Assembly: GCF_004102025.1 (NCBI RefSeq)
Contig: NZ_CP025228.1
Location: 992,001 to 1,056,000 of the forward strand
Reading direction: 5' to 3'
DNA length: 64,000 bases
Source: Actinomyces qiguomingii
GTDB lineage: Bacteria; Actinomycetota; Actinomycetes; Actinomycetales; Actinomycetaceae
The notes below the pieces were generated by a model. The model saw only the letters and a list, made by a program, of their open reading frames with translations. It did not search any database and was not told where the DNA came from. Position 1 is the first letter of the stretch, and the number at the start of each line of letters is the position of its first letter. Of the stretch, positions 1 through 8,854 are shown piece by piece. The translations under genes and the position numbers were made by a program.

Positions 1-1286
1 CGCGTGGTGGGCGCATAGCGCAGAACGTTGGTCAGGGCTTCCTGGGCGATGCGGAACATGGTCAGTTGCAGGCCCTTGTCCTCGGGCAGCCTGCGGCCGG
101 TCCACTGGTAGGTGACAGGCACGCCCGCGGTGCGGAAACGCTCGACCAGGACTTCCAGGTCTGCCTGTTCGGGGGCGGGGGCTAGCGGCGTCTGACCGCG
201 GGAGGCGTCGGCCTGCGCGTCGGTCGCCTGTCGACGCAGATCGGCGATCTCCCGACTCGGTTCAACGGGTGCAACTATGCCTGGCGGCGCAAACTCGGGC
301 ACCGGCAGGTCACGTATTGCGGCCTGGTCCGCAGCTGGCCCGCCGGCCATTACGGCGCCCTCCCGTCGCTTCGGGGCAGCCACCCGCCCGCCACCGGGGG
401 AGGCAGCCCCTGAGCCTACGGCGTCGTCCGCCGGCGCGGGGGAGGGGACCGGGTCCTCCCGCAGGACGCCCACCAGCCGACGCGTGTCCGCCAGGGCGGA
501 GCGGCCGGTATCGGCGAGCGTGTTCAGCGCCTGCTTAGCCATGGCGGGGTTGCGGTCGACGGCGGCGGCTGCGCCGTCGGCCAGGGTGATCATCACCGCG
601 AGCGAATGGGCGACGACGTCGTGCATTTCGCGGGCGATACGGCTGCGCTCATTGGCGGCGGCGAGCGCGGCCTCCTGCTCGCGTGCCAGCATCAGGCGGG
701 ACGAGCGCGCTTCAGCCTCCCGCAGCTGGGCGGCCTGGGTGCGGATGACCAGACCGACCAGCACTCCGATGATATTGATCAGCCCGTAGGGCATGAGCAG
801 CTCGCCGAGGGTGTCGATCGTGTAGCCACCGAGCAGGGCCTGGCCGATCGCGGTGGTAAGTGTGGATATTGCGCATGCCGTCCACACCCAGGCGGCGCGG
901 TGGCGCAGGGCGAGTGTGGTCAGGGTGAAGGGCACGCCCAGGAGAGTGAACGCGCGCAGCGTGTCGGCCACGAAGAGAATCGTGATGAAGTCCATCTCGT
1001 CGAAGACGTGCGTGATCACCGCCTCGTGGATGACTGGCAGGAAGGTCAGTGTCGCCCAGGCGACGGCCAGATGGCGGCGGCGGAAGACCAGGGCCAGGGC
1101 ACATACCAGGCACAGCACCAGCGTGAACGGCAGCCAGGAGTGCAGCGAGGGGATCTCCACGTCCCGCAAGGGCCACAGCCCCATGAACACGTTGAGGATC
1201 AGCACGACGACGGCGATGGCGGTATCTGCCAGGTAGGGATGTGCGTTCTGCCAACGCAGCAGGTGGGTGGTGGTTGACGTACTCAT
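1..1286 (-). CDS. Two-component sensor histidine kinase (HisKA_3 type), partial
   Basis: This gene runs off the left edge, so only about 428 N-terminal codons are visible. The reading frame starts at an ATG at 1286 (MSTSTTTHLLRW). Several hydrophobic segments fill roughly residues 15-165. They are followed by a dimerisation/phosphoacceptor helix with REMHDVVAHS, the NarL/LiaS-type H-box, in which the His is the expected phosphorylation site. A long Pro/Ala-rich linker follows, then the start of the HATPase domain with an N-box-like EALTNVLRYAP. It should sense an envelope signal and phosphorylate a LuxR-type regulator, presumably encoded just left of the window. It lies 80 nt downstream of the ABC-2 permease and is probably the last visible gene of an exporter plus two-component operon. 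Family assignment is firm; the signal is unknown. Confidence 0.88.
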   Translation of the reverse strand, partial: MSTSTTTHLLRWQNAHPYLADTAIAVVVLILNVFMGLWPLRDVEIPSLHSWLPFTLVLCLVCALALVFRRRHLAVAWATLTFLPVIHEAVITHVFDEMDFITILFVADTLRAFTLLGVPFTLTTLALRHRAAWVWTACAISTLTTAIGQALLGGYTIDTLGELLMPYGLINIIGVLVGLVIRTQAAQLREAEARSSRLMLAREQEAALAAANERSRIAREMHDVVAHSLAVMITLADGAAAAVDRNPAMAKQALNTLADTGRSALADTRRLVGVLREDPVPSPAPADDAVGSGAASPGGGRVAAPKRREGAVMAGGPAADQAAIRDLPVPEFAPPGIVAPVEPSREIADLRRQATDAQADASRGQTPLAPAPEQADLEVLVERFRTAGVPVTYQWTGRRLPEDKGLQLTMFRIAQEALTNVLRYAPTT

Positions 1287-1366
1287 CGCGTGGCTGCCCT
1301 CTCCTCCCTTATGTCGATGGTTACATTGTGCCCCGGCGCCGGTCACCGCCGGGGCACGGTTGCGGC

Positions 1367-2290
1367 TCAGGCGTCGCGACGGGTGAACAGCAGCCAGCCC
1401 AGTGCCAGTGGCACGATCGCCCAGGCGACGAAGACCAGGACCGCCTGGGTGTGAGTCAGGAATGCGTCGCTGGCGGCGCTCCAGGAGTTGCTGAGGCAGA
1501 AGGGATCGGAGACGGCCGTGGCGACCTGGAGGGGCAGCAGGTCGATGAGCCTTGCGGCCCACTCCCACTTGAGCGCCACGAGCGACAAGGGCACGCTCAA
1601 TACGAACATCAGGGACACCACCACGGTGATGGAGCCGGCTGTTGAGCGCATGAGGAAACCCAGCCCGAGCGCCATCAGGGTGATGATCACGAAGCTCAGG
1701 CCCGTGCCCCACACGTAGCCGAGGTAGTGCATGTCGGTTAGGGAACCGGCGTGTCCGTGCATGAAGGGCGCGGACACCGCCCATGCGAGCAGCACGGACA
1801 CCGCCCCGACGCAGAAGGCGAAGACACTGGCGACGAACGCCTTGGCGACCAATACACGGCCGCGCAATGGGACGGCCGCCAGGGAGGAGCGGATCTGCCC
1901 GGAGGTGTACTCGCCGGTGATTATGAGTGCGCCCAGCACCGCCACCACGATCTGGCCGAAGGCGGAGCCGGTGCCGATCATGTCCTTGGCCTCCTGCGCC
2001 AGCTCCGGGGACCCGGCGAAACCGATGGCGGCACCAGCGCCCAACAGCACGGTGATGGCGACGGCGATCAGAGAGATGATCCAGGTAGAACGCAGGGAAC
2101 AGACCTTGATCCATTCGGCGTGCACGGCCCGACCGAAGGTCTGCCGACACGACGATCGGTCGACTGCGGGCGTCAGGTCGGAACTCGAGCGAGTGGGCTG
2201 ATCGGATTGAGAATTGGGAGTTTCGGCCCGGGAGTGGTCGGATACGGGAGGAACGTTGGTTGACCTGGCGGTTGACGTGGCGGTGGACAT
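1367..2290 (-). CDS. ABC-2 type transporter permease
   Basis: A 307-residue integral membrane protein. A polar N-terminal tail of about 65 residues rich in Ser/Thr/Arg precedes six hydrophobic segments in ABC-2 permease style, including an ITGEYTSGQIRSSL stretch typical of bacitracin/lantibiotic or sodium-export permeases. I chose the ATG at 2290 because AAGGA lies 7 nt upstream; the upstream in-frame GTG at 2305 would fall across that Shine-Dalgarno. It is the partner of the ATPase encoded 60 nt upstream. With the kinase downstream it forms a classic regulated exporter module, perhaps for antimicrobial peptides. Substrate cannot be told from sequence. Confidence 0.87.
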   Translation of the reverse strand: MSTATSTARSTNVPPVSDHSRAETPNSQSDQPTRSSSDLTPAVDRSSCRQTFGRAVHAEWIKVCSLRSTWIISLIAVAITVLLGAGAAIGFAGSPELAQEAKDMIGTGSAFGQIVVAVLGALIITGEYTSGQIRSSLAAVPLRGRVLVAKAFVASVFAFCVGAVSVLLAWAVSAPFMHGHAGSLTDMHYLGYVWGTGLSFVIITLMALGLGFLMRSTAGSITVVVSLMFVLSVPLSLVALKWEWAARLIDLLPLQVATAVSDPFCLSNSWSAASDAFLTHTQAVLVFVAWAIVPLALGWLLFTRRDA

Positions 2291-2350
2291 GGGGTCTTCC
2301 TTCACATACGCGGGTGGGGGGTGGGTGCCGGGGTGGCTGGGAGATCGGCT

Positions 2351-3283
2351 TCAGGCGGCCAGCGGCGCCGGCGCGCCGGTGGTGTACTCGGCGTCGTTGC
2401 CGGTCAGTTCCAGGTAGGCGTCCTCAAGGGAGGCGCGCTGGGTGGCCAACTCGTGCAGGACGATGCCGTTGGCGGCGGCGATCTCCCCGATTTTGGCGGC
2501 GGGCGCCGTCGTGGTGGTCAGGACGCCGGGCTTGGGGGAGGCGGTGTCGATGCCGGCGGTGTTCAGCGCGACGGCCAGATCCTCGACCTGCGGTGAGGTG
2601 ACGCGTACCACGTCACTGGTGGCGGAGGCGATCACCTCATCGACGGGGCCCGAGGTCAGGATGCGGCCGCGGCCGATTACCAGCAGGTGGTCAGCGGTCT
2701 GTGCCATCTCGCTCATGAGATGGGAGGAGATGAACACGGTGCGGCCCTGATCGGCCAGGTGCCGACAGGTTTCACGCACCCACTTCACACCTTCGGGGTC
2801 GAGACCATTGACAGGTTCATCGAAGATGAGCACCTGCGGATCGCCCAGCAGGGCGGCGGCGATGCCCAGGCGCTGGCCCATGCCCAGACTGAAGCCCTTG
2901 ACACGCTTCTTGGCCACCTGTGTGAGTCCGGTCAGTTCGAGCACTTCGTCGACGCGGCGGATGGGAATGCCATTGGATACGGCCAGCTGGCTCAGGTGGG
3001 CGCGGGCGCTGCGGGATCCGTGCAGGCCCTTGGCGTCCAGGAGCGCGCCTACTTGGCACAAGGGTGCAGGCAGTTCCCGGTAGGTACGGCCGTTGACCTT
3101 TACGGTTCCCTCGGTGGGCTTGTCCAGGCCCATGATCAGGCGCATGGTGGTGGACTTTCCGGCACCATTGGGGCCCAGGAATCCGGTCACGGTGCCGGGC
3201 TCGACCGTGAAGGAGATGTGGTCGACGGCGGTCTTGGAGCCGTATCGCTTGGTCAGATCGACAGCTTCGATCAACGGGATCAA
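2351..3283 (-). CDS. ABC transporter ATP-binding protein
   Basis: A 310-residue nucleotide-binding subunit. Walker A GPNGAGKST is near residue 39, the signature FSLGMGQR near residue 133, and Walker B VLIFDEPVNGLDPEG follows. The C-terminal region is of the DrrA/CcmA type. It powers the ABC-2 permease encoded immediately downstream. The start is uncertain. A TTG at 3283 opens the frame, but a GAAAGAG element lies about 9 nt before a second in-frame TTG at 3274, which may be the real start. Both choices keep the whole domain. Confidence 0.9.
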   Translation of the reverse strand: MIPLIEAVDLTKRYGSKTAVDHISFTVEPGTVTGFLGPNGAGKSTTMRLIMGLDKPTEGTVKVNGRTYRELPAPLCQVGALLDAKGLHGSRSARAHLSQLAVSNGIPIRRVDEVLELTGLTQVAKKRVKGFSLGMGQRLGIAAALLGDPQVLIFDEPVNGLDPEGVKWVRETCRHLADQGRTVFISSHLMSEMAQTADHLLVIGRGRILTSGPVDEVIASATSDVVRVTSPQVEDLAVALNTAGIDTASPKPGVLTTTTAPAAKIGEIAAANGIVLHELATQRASLEDAYLELTGNDAEYTTGAPAPLAA

Positions 3284-3534
3284 CTCTTTCGGGGTTCTCG
3301 GTTTCGCGGCGGCCCCGGTCGGAGCTTGACCGGTGCGCGCCCGAACGCCACCAGGCTAGAAGTCGCAGCTGCGCCACTTATCGACCCGGTTGGGGAATCC
3401 GTTGAAGGCGGCAGTGGGCACGATGGAGGAGCGGGGTCGTCCTTGAGGAGGAGCCGCAGCCAGTACGGCGGGCGGTTAGTGGGGGTGCCCGGTTGCCTGC
3501 ACTTCGTAGGCGTGGCGCGCATCGAGCTTGCGTT

Positions 3535-3578
3535 GGAGGTCGGTGCGGTCGCCCTCGGAGGTCGGTGCGGTCGCCGTC
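3535..3578. repeat. 22-bp tandem duplication in the 3284-3661 intergenic region
   Basis: Two adjacent 22-bp units (3535-3556 and 3557-3578) begin GGAGGTCGGTGCGGTCGCC and differ at one base. They lie in the 378-bp gap between the divergent ABC ATPase and the Bax-inhibitor-like gene. I see no gene in that gap; it should hold the two divergent promoters, but no clear -35/-10 pair stands out. Confidence 0.7.
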
Positions 3579-3661
3579 GGCCAATCGGCGTGCTGGTGCC
3601 GGCGTTTTTGTTGCCGCTTGCACACAGGACTTCTTCAGGAAGATCGGCAATAATCGTTGCG

Positions 3662-4621
3662 ATGAGTAACCCGTACTTCTCCCGCAGCTCCGTCTTCAAC
3701 GGGAGCGCCGCTCCGGCGTCGTCCGCGCAGCGCACCCCCAATGGCTACCCGACCATGCCCGGATACCGTCCCGGTCAGGCAGGCCAGTCTTACGGCCAGC
3801 AGCCCGGCTATGGTTACCAGGGCGGGCAGCCCTACGGCAACTCGCCCGCCTACGGCAGTGTTTCCCCACAGCAGCTCTCCGACCTGGAGGCCCAGTACGG
3901 CGCACCCTCTGCCAGCAATGTCGACCGTGGACGCATGACCTATGACGACGTGATCGTGCGCACCTTCGGCATCTTCGCTGTGATCATCGCCGTGGGTGTC
4001 GTCAGCTGGACGCTGGCGGTCAACCGGGACACCGCGGGGATCGGTATGCTCGCTATGATCGGCGGCGCCATCGGTGCCCTGATCCTGGGAGTGGTCAACT
4101 CCGTCAAGCGCGAGCCCAGCCCCACGCTGATCATGGCCTACGCCGTGTGCGAGGGCGCCATGTTGGGCGCCTTCTCAGGCGTATTGGAATACCGTTACGA
4201 CGGCATCGTCTTGCAGGCGGTGCTCGCCACCGGGGCGACCTTCGGCGTGGTCCTTGCGGCATACAAGTTCGCCGGATTCCGCCTGGCTCCCAAGGCGCAG
4301 CGCATTCTGCTGGCCGCTATGGGCGGCTATCTGCTGTTCAGCATTATCAACTTCGGGCTCAGGCTCACCGGCGTGGCCTCCAACCCGTGGGGTCTGCGCG
4401 GCATGGAGGTCATGGGAATCCCGCTCGGGCTGATCATCGGTCTGGTGGCAGTGGTGATGGCGGCCGCCAGCCTCATCATGGACTTCGACTTCATCCAGCG
4501 TGGGGTGGAGCAAGGCGTGCCCACCCGGTACGCCTGGTCCGGCGCCTTCGGCCTGGTGGTCACCCTGGTATGGCTGTACGTGGAGTTCCTGCGCATTCTC
4601 GCCATACTGCGTGACAACTGA
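3662..4621 (+). CDS. Bax inhibitor-1 / YccA family membrane protein
   Basis: A 319-residue protein. The first ~90 residues are low-complexity Gly/Tyr/Pro/Gln-rich (PGYRPGQAGQSYGQQPGYGY), typical of actinobacterial Bax1-I proteins. Seven predicted membrane helices follow (residues ~100-315). The family (PF12811-like) comprises putative ion or calcium leak channels, and bacterial roles are poorly known. The ATG at 3662 is chosen because the low-complexity tail begins there and upstream codons look non-coding. A strong terminator follows the stop. Confidence 0.85.
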   Translation: MSNPYFSRSSVFNGSAAPASSAQRTPNGYPTMPGYRPGQAGQSYGQQPGYGYQGGQPYGNSPAYGSVSPQQLSDLEAQYGAPSASNVDRGRMTYDDVIVRTFGIFAVIIAVGVVSWTLAVNRDTAGIGMLAMIGGAIGALILGVVNSVKREPSPTLIMAYAVCEGAMLGAFSGVLEYRYDGIVLQAVLATGATFGVVLAAYKFAGFRLAPKAQRILLAAMGGYLLFSIINFGLRLTGVASNPWGLRGMEVMGIPLGLIIGLVAVVMAAASLIMDFDFIQRGVEQGVPTRYAWSGAFGLVVTLVWLYVEFLRILAILRDN

Positions 4622-4662
4622 CGCGTCGCGCCCGACTCCGACTGACGCCACCAGCGGCGTTG

Positions 4663-4705
4663 ACGGTGCCCGCCACCCCATCCGGGATGGCGGGCACCGT
4701 GTTTT
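4663..4705 (+). terminator. Rho-independent terminator after the Bax-inhibitor gene
   Basis: A perfect 13-bp stem, ACGGTGCCCGCCA (4663-4675) with its complement at 4688-4700, closes a 12-nt loop. It is followed by GTTTTC. Confidence 0.85.
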
Positions 4706-4857
4706 CTGAGGATGATGGCGTCAGCGTTCCGGCAGGCGGTTGCGGTACGAGCCGCCGCGCCCGGTCGGGGTGCCGACGTCGTCGGGCGAGTTGTCGGGAA
4801 GGAGCATCGGGCGGGCCGGTTGGGCGAAACTGTGCGCCCTGCCGTAGCCTGGCCCGC

Positions 4858-5265
4858 ATGATCAACACCAGCATGCCCACCGTTGACGGCGCCAAGGGCG
4901 CCAAGCCCACCCTGGCCTTCCCCGGGCCCGACGCCCCCGAGGGCCTGCAGGTGCAGGTGCTTGACGCCGGCGACGGCAAGGTGATCGAGGCGGGCGACAC
5001 CGTCGTGTGCCACTACCTCGGCCAGGTCTGGAATGGGCGCGTCTTCGACAACTCCTACGACCGCGGCCAGCCGCTGAACTTCCAGGTCGGCGTCGGCATG
5101 GTCATCCGCGGTTGGGACGACGGGCTTGTTGGCCAGCGCGTGGGCAGTCGCGTAATTCTGTCCATCCCCTCCGAGCTCGGCTACGGTTCGCGTGGCGTCC
5201 CGCAGGCCGGCATCAAGGGCGGTGACACCCTGGTATTCGTAACCGAGATCCTCGGCACCATGTGA
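4858..5265 (+). CDS. FKBP-type peptidyl-prolyl cis-trans isomerase
   Basis: A single-domain FKBP of 135 residues, the usual length for small cytosolic actinobacterial FKBPs. The conserved core is visible: VVCHYLGQVWNGRVFDNSYDRGQPLNFQVG, then VIRGWDDGLVGQRVGSRVILSIPSELGYG and a C-terminal DTLVFVTEILG. It would catalyse prolyl isomerisation during protein folding. No signal peptide is present. The ATG at 4858 is preferred; MPTVDG five codons later is an alternative. The gene is monocistronic, between a terminator and the convergent amidase. Confidence 0.9.
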   Translation: MINTSMPTVDGAKGAKPTLAFPGPDAPEGLQVQVLDAGDGKVIEAGDTVVCHYLGQVWNGRVFDNSYDRGQPLNFQVGVGMVIRGWDDGLVGQRVGSRVILSIPSELGYGSRGVPQAGIKGGDTLVFVTEILGTM

Positions 5266-5357
5266 CGCGGGCCTTCCTGCGGCGCCGTCGTACAGGTGGG
5301 GGACCGGATGCAGCTGGCGGGGACGAGTCGGCTTCGTCCGGAGGGCCTCGTCGCCAC

Positions 5358-6725
5358 CTAGTGGGTATGCAACTGCGCCGCCACCGCCAGCAGCAGGTCC
5401 TCTCGCCCCGTGCGGGCAACGAGCTGCGCACCTACCGGGAGGCCGTGTGAGACCCCCGCCGGCACCGACAATGCCGGATGCCCCGAAACGTTGAAAATCG
5501 CCGTGTTGGAAACCGCGGGCGTCGAGGCGAGCATCGCCGACAACCAGCTTCTTCCATGCAGATCGTGAGCTCCACCGGGCAGATCCAGCAGCGTGGGAAG
5601 CAATAGCAGGTCGGCCCGTCCGAAGGCGGCCTCGACGCCATCGCGCACGCGTTCGGCGTGGCGCAGCGCCGCACGCACCACCGGCTGCGGAATGAGCGAA
5701 CCGAGGCGTACTGAGGTGCCGGTGCGCGGCTCCAGGCGGTCAGGGTGTTCGACCTGCTGCGCCTCGGCGCGCATGCCCGCGAAGTACAGGGTGAGGAACG
5801 GCATGGTCGGTACGGGCCAGGCCACCCGGGCCTGGCGCACGTCGTGTCCCGCCCGGCGCAGCGCTGCCGTGAAGTCGCGCATGGCCCGGGCAACGGGCGG
5901 CGTCGTCCGGGCCCCCGGCATCACCGGATTGGTTGCCAACAGTATGCGCAGCCGTCGGGGCCTCGCTGTCACGGCGTCGCTGAACCGCCGTTCGGGGGAG
6001 TCGAGCCGCCACCGGTCCACCGCCTCGTTGCCGCTGATGACGTCCATGACCGCGGCCATGTCGCGGGCCGTGCGGGTGATCGCACCGAAGCCCGCCAGAC
6101 CGAACCAGTGCTCGGACAACGGTGCCGAACTGACCCGCCCCCGCGTCGGCTTGAGCCCCAGCACCCCGCAGGCGGAGGCCGGAATGCGCAACGAGCCCCC
6201 GCCGTCGGCGCCCAGTGCAATCGGGACCGCGCCGGTGGCGACGGCTACCGCGGACCCGGCCGAGGAGCCGCCGGGGGAGCGCTCGTTGTCCCAGGGGTTC
6301 AGGCAGTCGCCGTGAAACGCCGATTCGCCCACCGGGAACTGGCCGAACTCCGGCATATTCGTGCGACCGACAAGGATGGCGCCGGCCCTTCGCAGGCGGC
6401 GCACGACGGCGCAGTCCGCACGTGCTGCGGAACTGTTGCCCCGGCCTCCGAGCGTGGTGACCTCCCCGGCCACGTCGTACTCCTCTTTGACGGCCACCGG
6501 TACGCCCGCGAGTGGGCCGGCCGCCTCGGGGCCGACAGCATTGAGGAGCCGGTCGAGAGCCGCCGCCTCCCGGCGGGCCGCCTCATGGCGCACCAGGGTG
6601 AAGGCGTTGAGTTCGGGGGCGAGTGCGTCGATTCGGTCCAGTGCGGCGGCGACGGCGGCGCCGGCGGTGAGACGGCCGGCGCGGACCGCGCGCGCTATGC
6701 CGACGGCGTCGGTCAGTTCATCCAT
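5358..6725 (-). CDS. Amidase signature family protein
   Basis: A 455-residue amidase with the Ser-cisSer-Lys triad context: Lys in AVKEEYDVAGE, a Gly/Ser-rich PGGSSAGSAVAVA block and the nucleophile region GGGSLRIPASACGVLGLKPTRGRVS. It hydrolyses carboxamides. GatA is unlikely because the gene stands alone without gatC/gatB; a nicotinamidase-like or aryl/acyl amidase role is possible. ATG 6725 has AGGGGGAC 4-5 nt upstream, which decides the start over longer frames. It is convergent with FKBP and divergent from ilvD. Confidence 0.86.
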   Translation of the reverse strand: MDELTDAVGIARAVRAGRLTAGAAVAAALDRIDALAPELNAFTLVRHEAARREAAALDRLLNAVGPEAAGPLAGVPVAVKEEYDVAGEVTTLGGRGNSSAARADCAVVRRLRRAGAILVGRTNMPEFGQFPVGESAFHGDCLNPWDNERSPGGSSAGSAVAVATGAVPIALGADGGGSLRIPASACGVLGLKPTRGRVSSAPLSEHWFGLAGFGAITRTARDMAAVMDVISGNEAVDRWRLDSPERRFSDAVTARPRRLRILLATNPVMPGARTTPPVARAMRDFTAALRRAGHDVRQARVAWPVPTMPFLTLYFAGMRAEAQQVEHPDRLEPRTGTSVRLGSLIPQPVVRAALRHAERVRDGVEAAFGRADLLLLPTLLDLPGGAHDLHGRSWLSAMLASTPAVSNTAIFNVSGHPALSVPAGVSHGLPVGAQLVARTGREDLLLAVAAQLHTH

Positions 6726-6949
6726 GCGAGTCCCCCTGGGAATAGGGCGTGAGGCGGGTGTTCGTTTATTCCCCGCGCGCCCGTGAGCGATATCGCCCTG
6801 GGCGGGCGGCCCGCACATCCGATTGAACGGCATGATACTGCGGAAATATGTTGTTTCACTGATTGGTTGCACCAGGCCGGCCGGCACGGCGACAACTACG
6901 CTGAGCCCCATTCAACTGTTCCGACCCAGTCCGCTACAAGGAGAGGCTC

Positions 6950-8845
6950 ATGCCCCGCTATCGCAGTGCTACCTCCACCACTGGCCGCAACATGGCCGGT
7001 GCCCGCGCCCTGTGGCGCGCCACCGGTGTGAAGGACTCGGACTTCGGCAAACCCATTATCGCCATCGCCAACTCCTTCACCGAGTTCGTCCCCGGGCACG
7101 TGGGCCTGCGGGATGTGGGTCGGGTGGTCGCCGAACAGGTCGAGGCCGCCGGCGGCATCGCCAAGGAGTTCAACACGATCGCCGTCGACGACGGCATCGC
7201 CATGGGGCACGATGGCATGCTCTACTCCCTGCCCAGCCGCGAACTGATCGCCGACTCGGTGGAGTACATGGCGAACGCCCACTGCGCCGACGCCCTGGTG
7301 TGCATCTCCAACTGTGACAAGATCACCCCCGGCATGCTCATGGCCTCGCTGCGCCTGAACATCCCCACGATCTTCGTCTCCGGCGGTCCCATGGAGTCCG
7401 GCAAGATGGTCGCCGCCGATGGCACCACCCGCAAGCTCGACCTGATCGACGCCATGATGGACGCCGCCGACCCCACCGTCCCCGACGAGACCATTTCCGC
7501 CATTGAGCGCCTGGCCTGCCCCACCTGCGGCTCCTGCTCCGGCATGTTCACCGCCAACTCCATGAACTGCCTGACCGAGGCCCTGGGCATGGCGCTGCCG
7601 ACCAACGGATCGCTCCTGGCCACGCACGCCGACCGCAAGGCCCTGTTCCAGGAGGCCGGCCACCAGATCGTTCAGATCACCAAGGCCTACTACGAGGAGG
7701 ACGACGCCTCCGTCCTGCCGCGCTCGATCGCCACCAAGCCCGCCTTCGAGAACGCCATGAGCCTGGACATTGCCATGGGCGGGTCCACCAACACGGTGCT
7801 GCACCTGCTGGCCGCCGCCCAGGAGGCGGAGGTCGACTTCAAGATGGCCGACATCGACCGCCTCTCCCGCAAGGTGCCGCATCTGTGCAAGGTGGCCCCC
7901 TCCACCAACCTTGTGCACGTGGAGGACGTCCACCGCGCCGGCGGCATCATGGGGATTCTCGGCGAACTCGACCGCGGCGGCCTGCTGGACACCACCACTC
8001 GCACGGTGCTGCGCGGCACCCTGGCCGACGAGCTCGATCAATACGACATCGGCCGCCCCGGCCCCGACGGCCTGCGCGACCCGCAGGCGAGCCGGGTGGA
8101 TGAGGCGGTCCGCACCCGCTACCTGGCCGCCCCCGCGGGCGTGCGCACCACCGAAATGTTCTCCCAGGCCTCCCGCTGGGAGACGCTGGACGTCGACCGC
8201 GAGGCCGGCGCCATCCGCGACATCGCCCACGCCTACTCCGCCGACGGCGGCCTGGCCGTACTGTTCGGGAACATCGCGGAGAAGGGCTGCATCGTCAAGA
8301 CCGCCGGGGTGGACGCCTCCATCCTGACCTTCTCCGGGCCCGCCGTCGTCTTCGAGTCCCAGGATGAGGCGGTGGACGGCATCCTCGGCGGCAAGGTGAA
8401 GGCGGGCGACGTGGTGATCATCTCCCACGAGGGGCCGCGCGGCGGCCCGGGCATGCAGGAGATGCTCTACCCGACTACCTACATTAAGTCCATGCACCTG
8501 GGCAAGGAGTGCGCGCTGCTCACCGACGGGCGCTTCTCCGGCGGCACCTCCGGACTGTCCATTGGGCACGTCTCCCCGGAGGCCGCCGCGGGAGGACTCA
8601 TAGGGCTGGTGCGCACCGGCGACCGTATCGTCATCGACATCCCGAACCGTTCGATCGAGCTGGATGTGGAGGAGGCGGAGATCGCCCGGCGTCGCGCCGA
8701 GGAGGAGGCCCGTGGGGAGGAGGCGTGGACGCCGCACAACCCGCGGCCCCGCCACGTGTCGGCGGCGCTGCGCGCCTACGGCATGCTTGCCACCAGTGCC
8801 GACCTCGGCGCCGTGCGCGACCTCAACCTGGTCCGTGTTCGCTGA
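6950..8845 (+). CDS. ilvD: Dihydroxy-acid dehydratase
   Basis: A 631-residue IlvD/Edd family enzyme. It dehydrates 2,3-dihydroxy-isovalerate and -methylvalerate to the 2-oxo acids of valine and isoleucine synthesis. The three Fe-S cysteine contexts are present ([30 protein letters not shown]), as is the C-terminal [16 protein letters not shown] block. An AAGGAGAGG Shine-Dalgarno supports ATG 6950. Length and N-terminus ([26 protein letters not shown]) match biosynthetic IlvD. It converges on ilvA with a 9-bp gap, so the two isoleucine genes are adjacent but not co-transcribed. Confidence 0.96.
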   Translation: MPRYRSATSTTGRNMAGARALWRATGVKDSDFGKPIIAIANSFTEFVPGHVGLRDVGRVVAEQVEAAGGIAKEFNTIAVDDGIAMGHDGMLYSLPSRELIADSVEYMANAHCADALVCISNCDKITPGMLMASLRLNIPTIFVSGGPMESGKMVAADGTTRKLDLIDAMMDAADPTVPDETISAIERLACPTCGSCSGMFTANSMNCLTEALGMALPTNGSLLATHADRKALFQEAGHQIVQITKAYYEEDDASVLPRSIATKPAFENAMSLDIAMGGSTNTVLHLLAAAQEAEVDFKMADIDRLSRKVPHLCKVAPSTNLVHVEDVHRAGGIMGILGELDRGGLLDTTTRTVLRGTLADELDQYDIGRPGPDGLRDPQASRVDEAVRTRYLAAPAGVRTTEMFSQASRWETLDVDREAGAIRDIAHAYSADGGLAVLFGNIAEKGCIVKTAGVDASILTFSGPAVVFESQDEAVDGILGGKVKAGDVVIISHEGPRGGPGMQEMLYPTTYIKSMHLGKECALLTDGRFSGGTSGLSIGHVSPEAAAGGLIGLVRTGDRIVIDIPNRSIELDVEEAEIARRRAEEEARGEEAWTPHNPRPRHVSAALRAYGMLATSADLGAVRDLNLVRVR

Positions 8846-8854
8846 AAGCCGGAT

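Noticed and set aside
2687..3661. N-terminal extension of the Bax-inhibitor protein back to 2687
   Set aside because: The extension is antisense to the ABC ATPase gene and crosses its promoter region; the family's low-complexity tail begins at ATG 3662.
6896..8755. 619-codon minus-strand frame opposite ilvD
   Set aside because: Gly/Val/His-rich composition typical of the complement of a GC-rich gene; ilvD is unmistakable on the plus strand.
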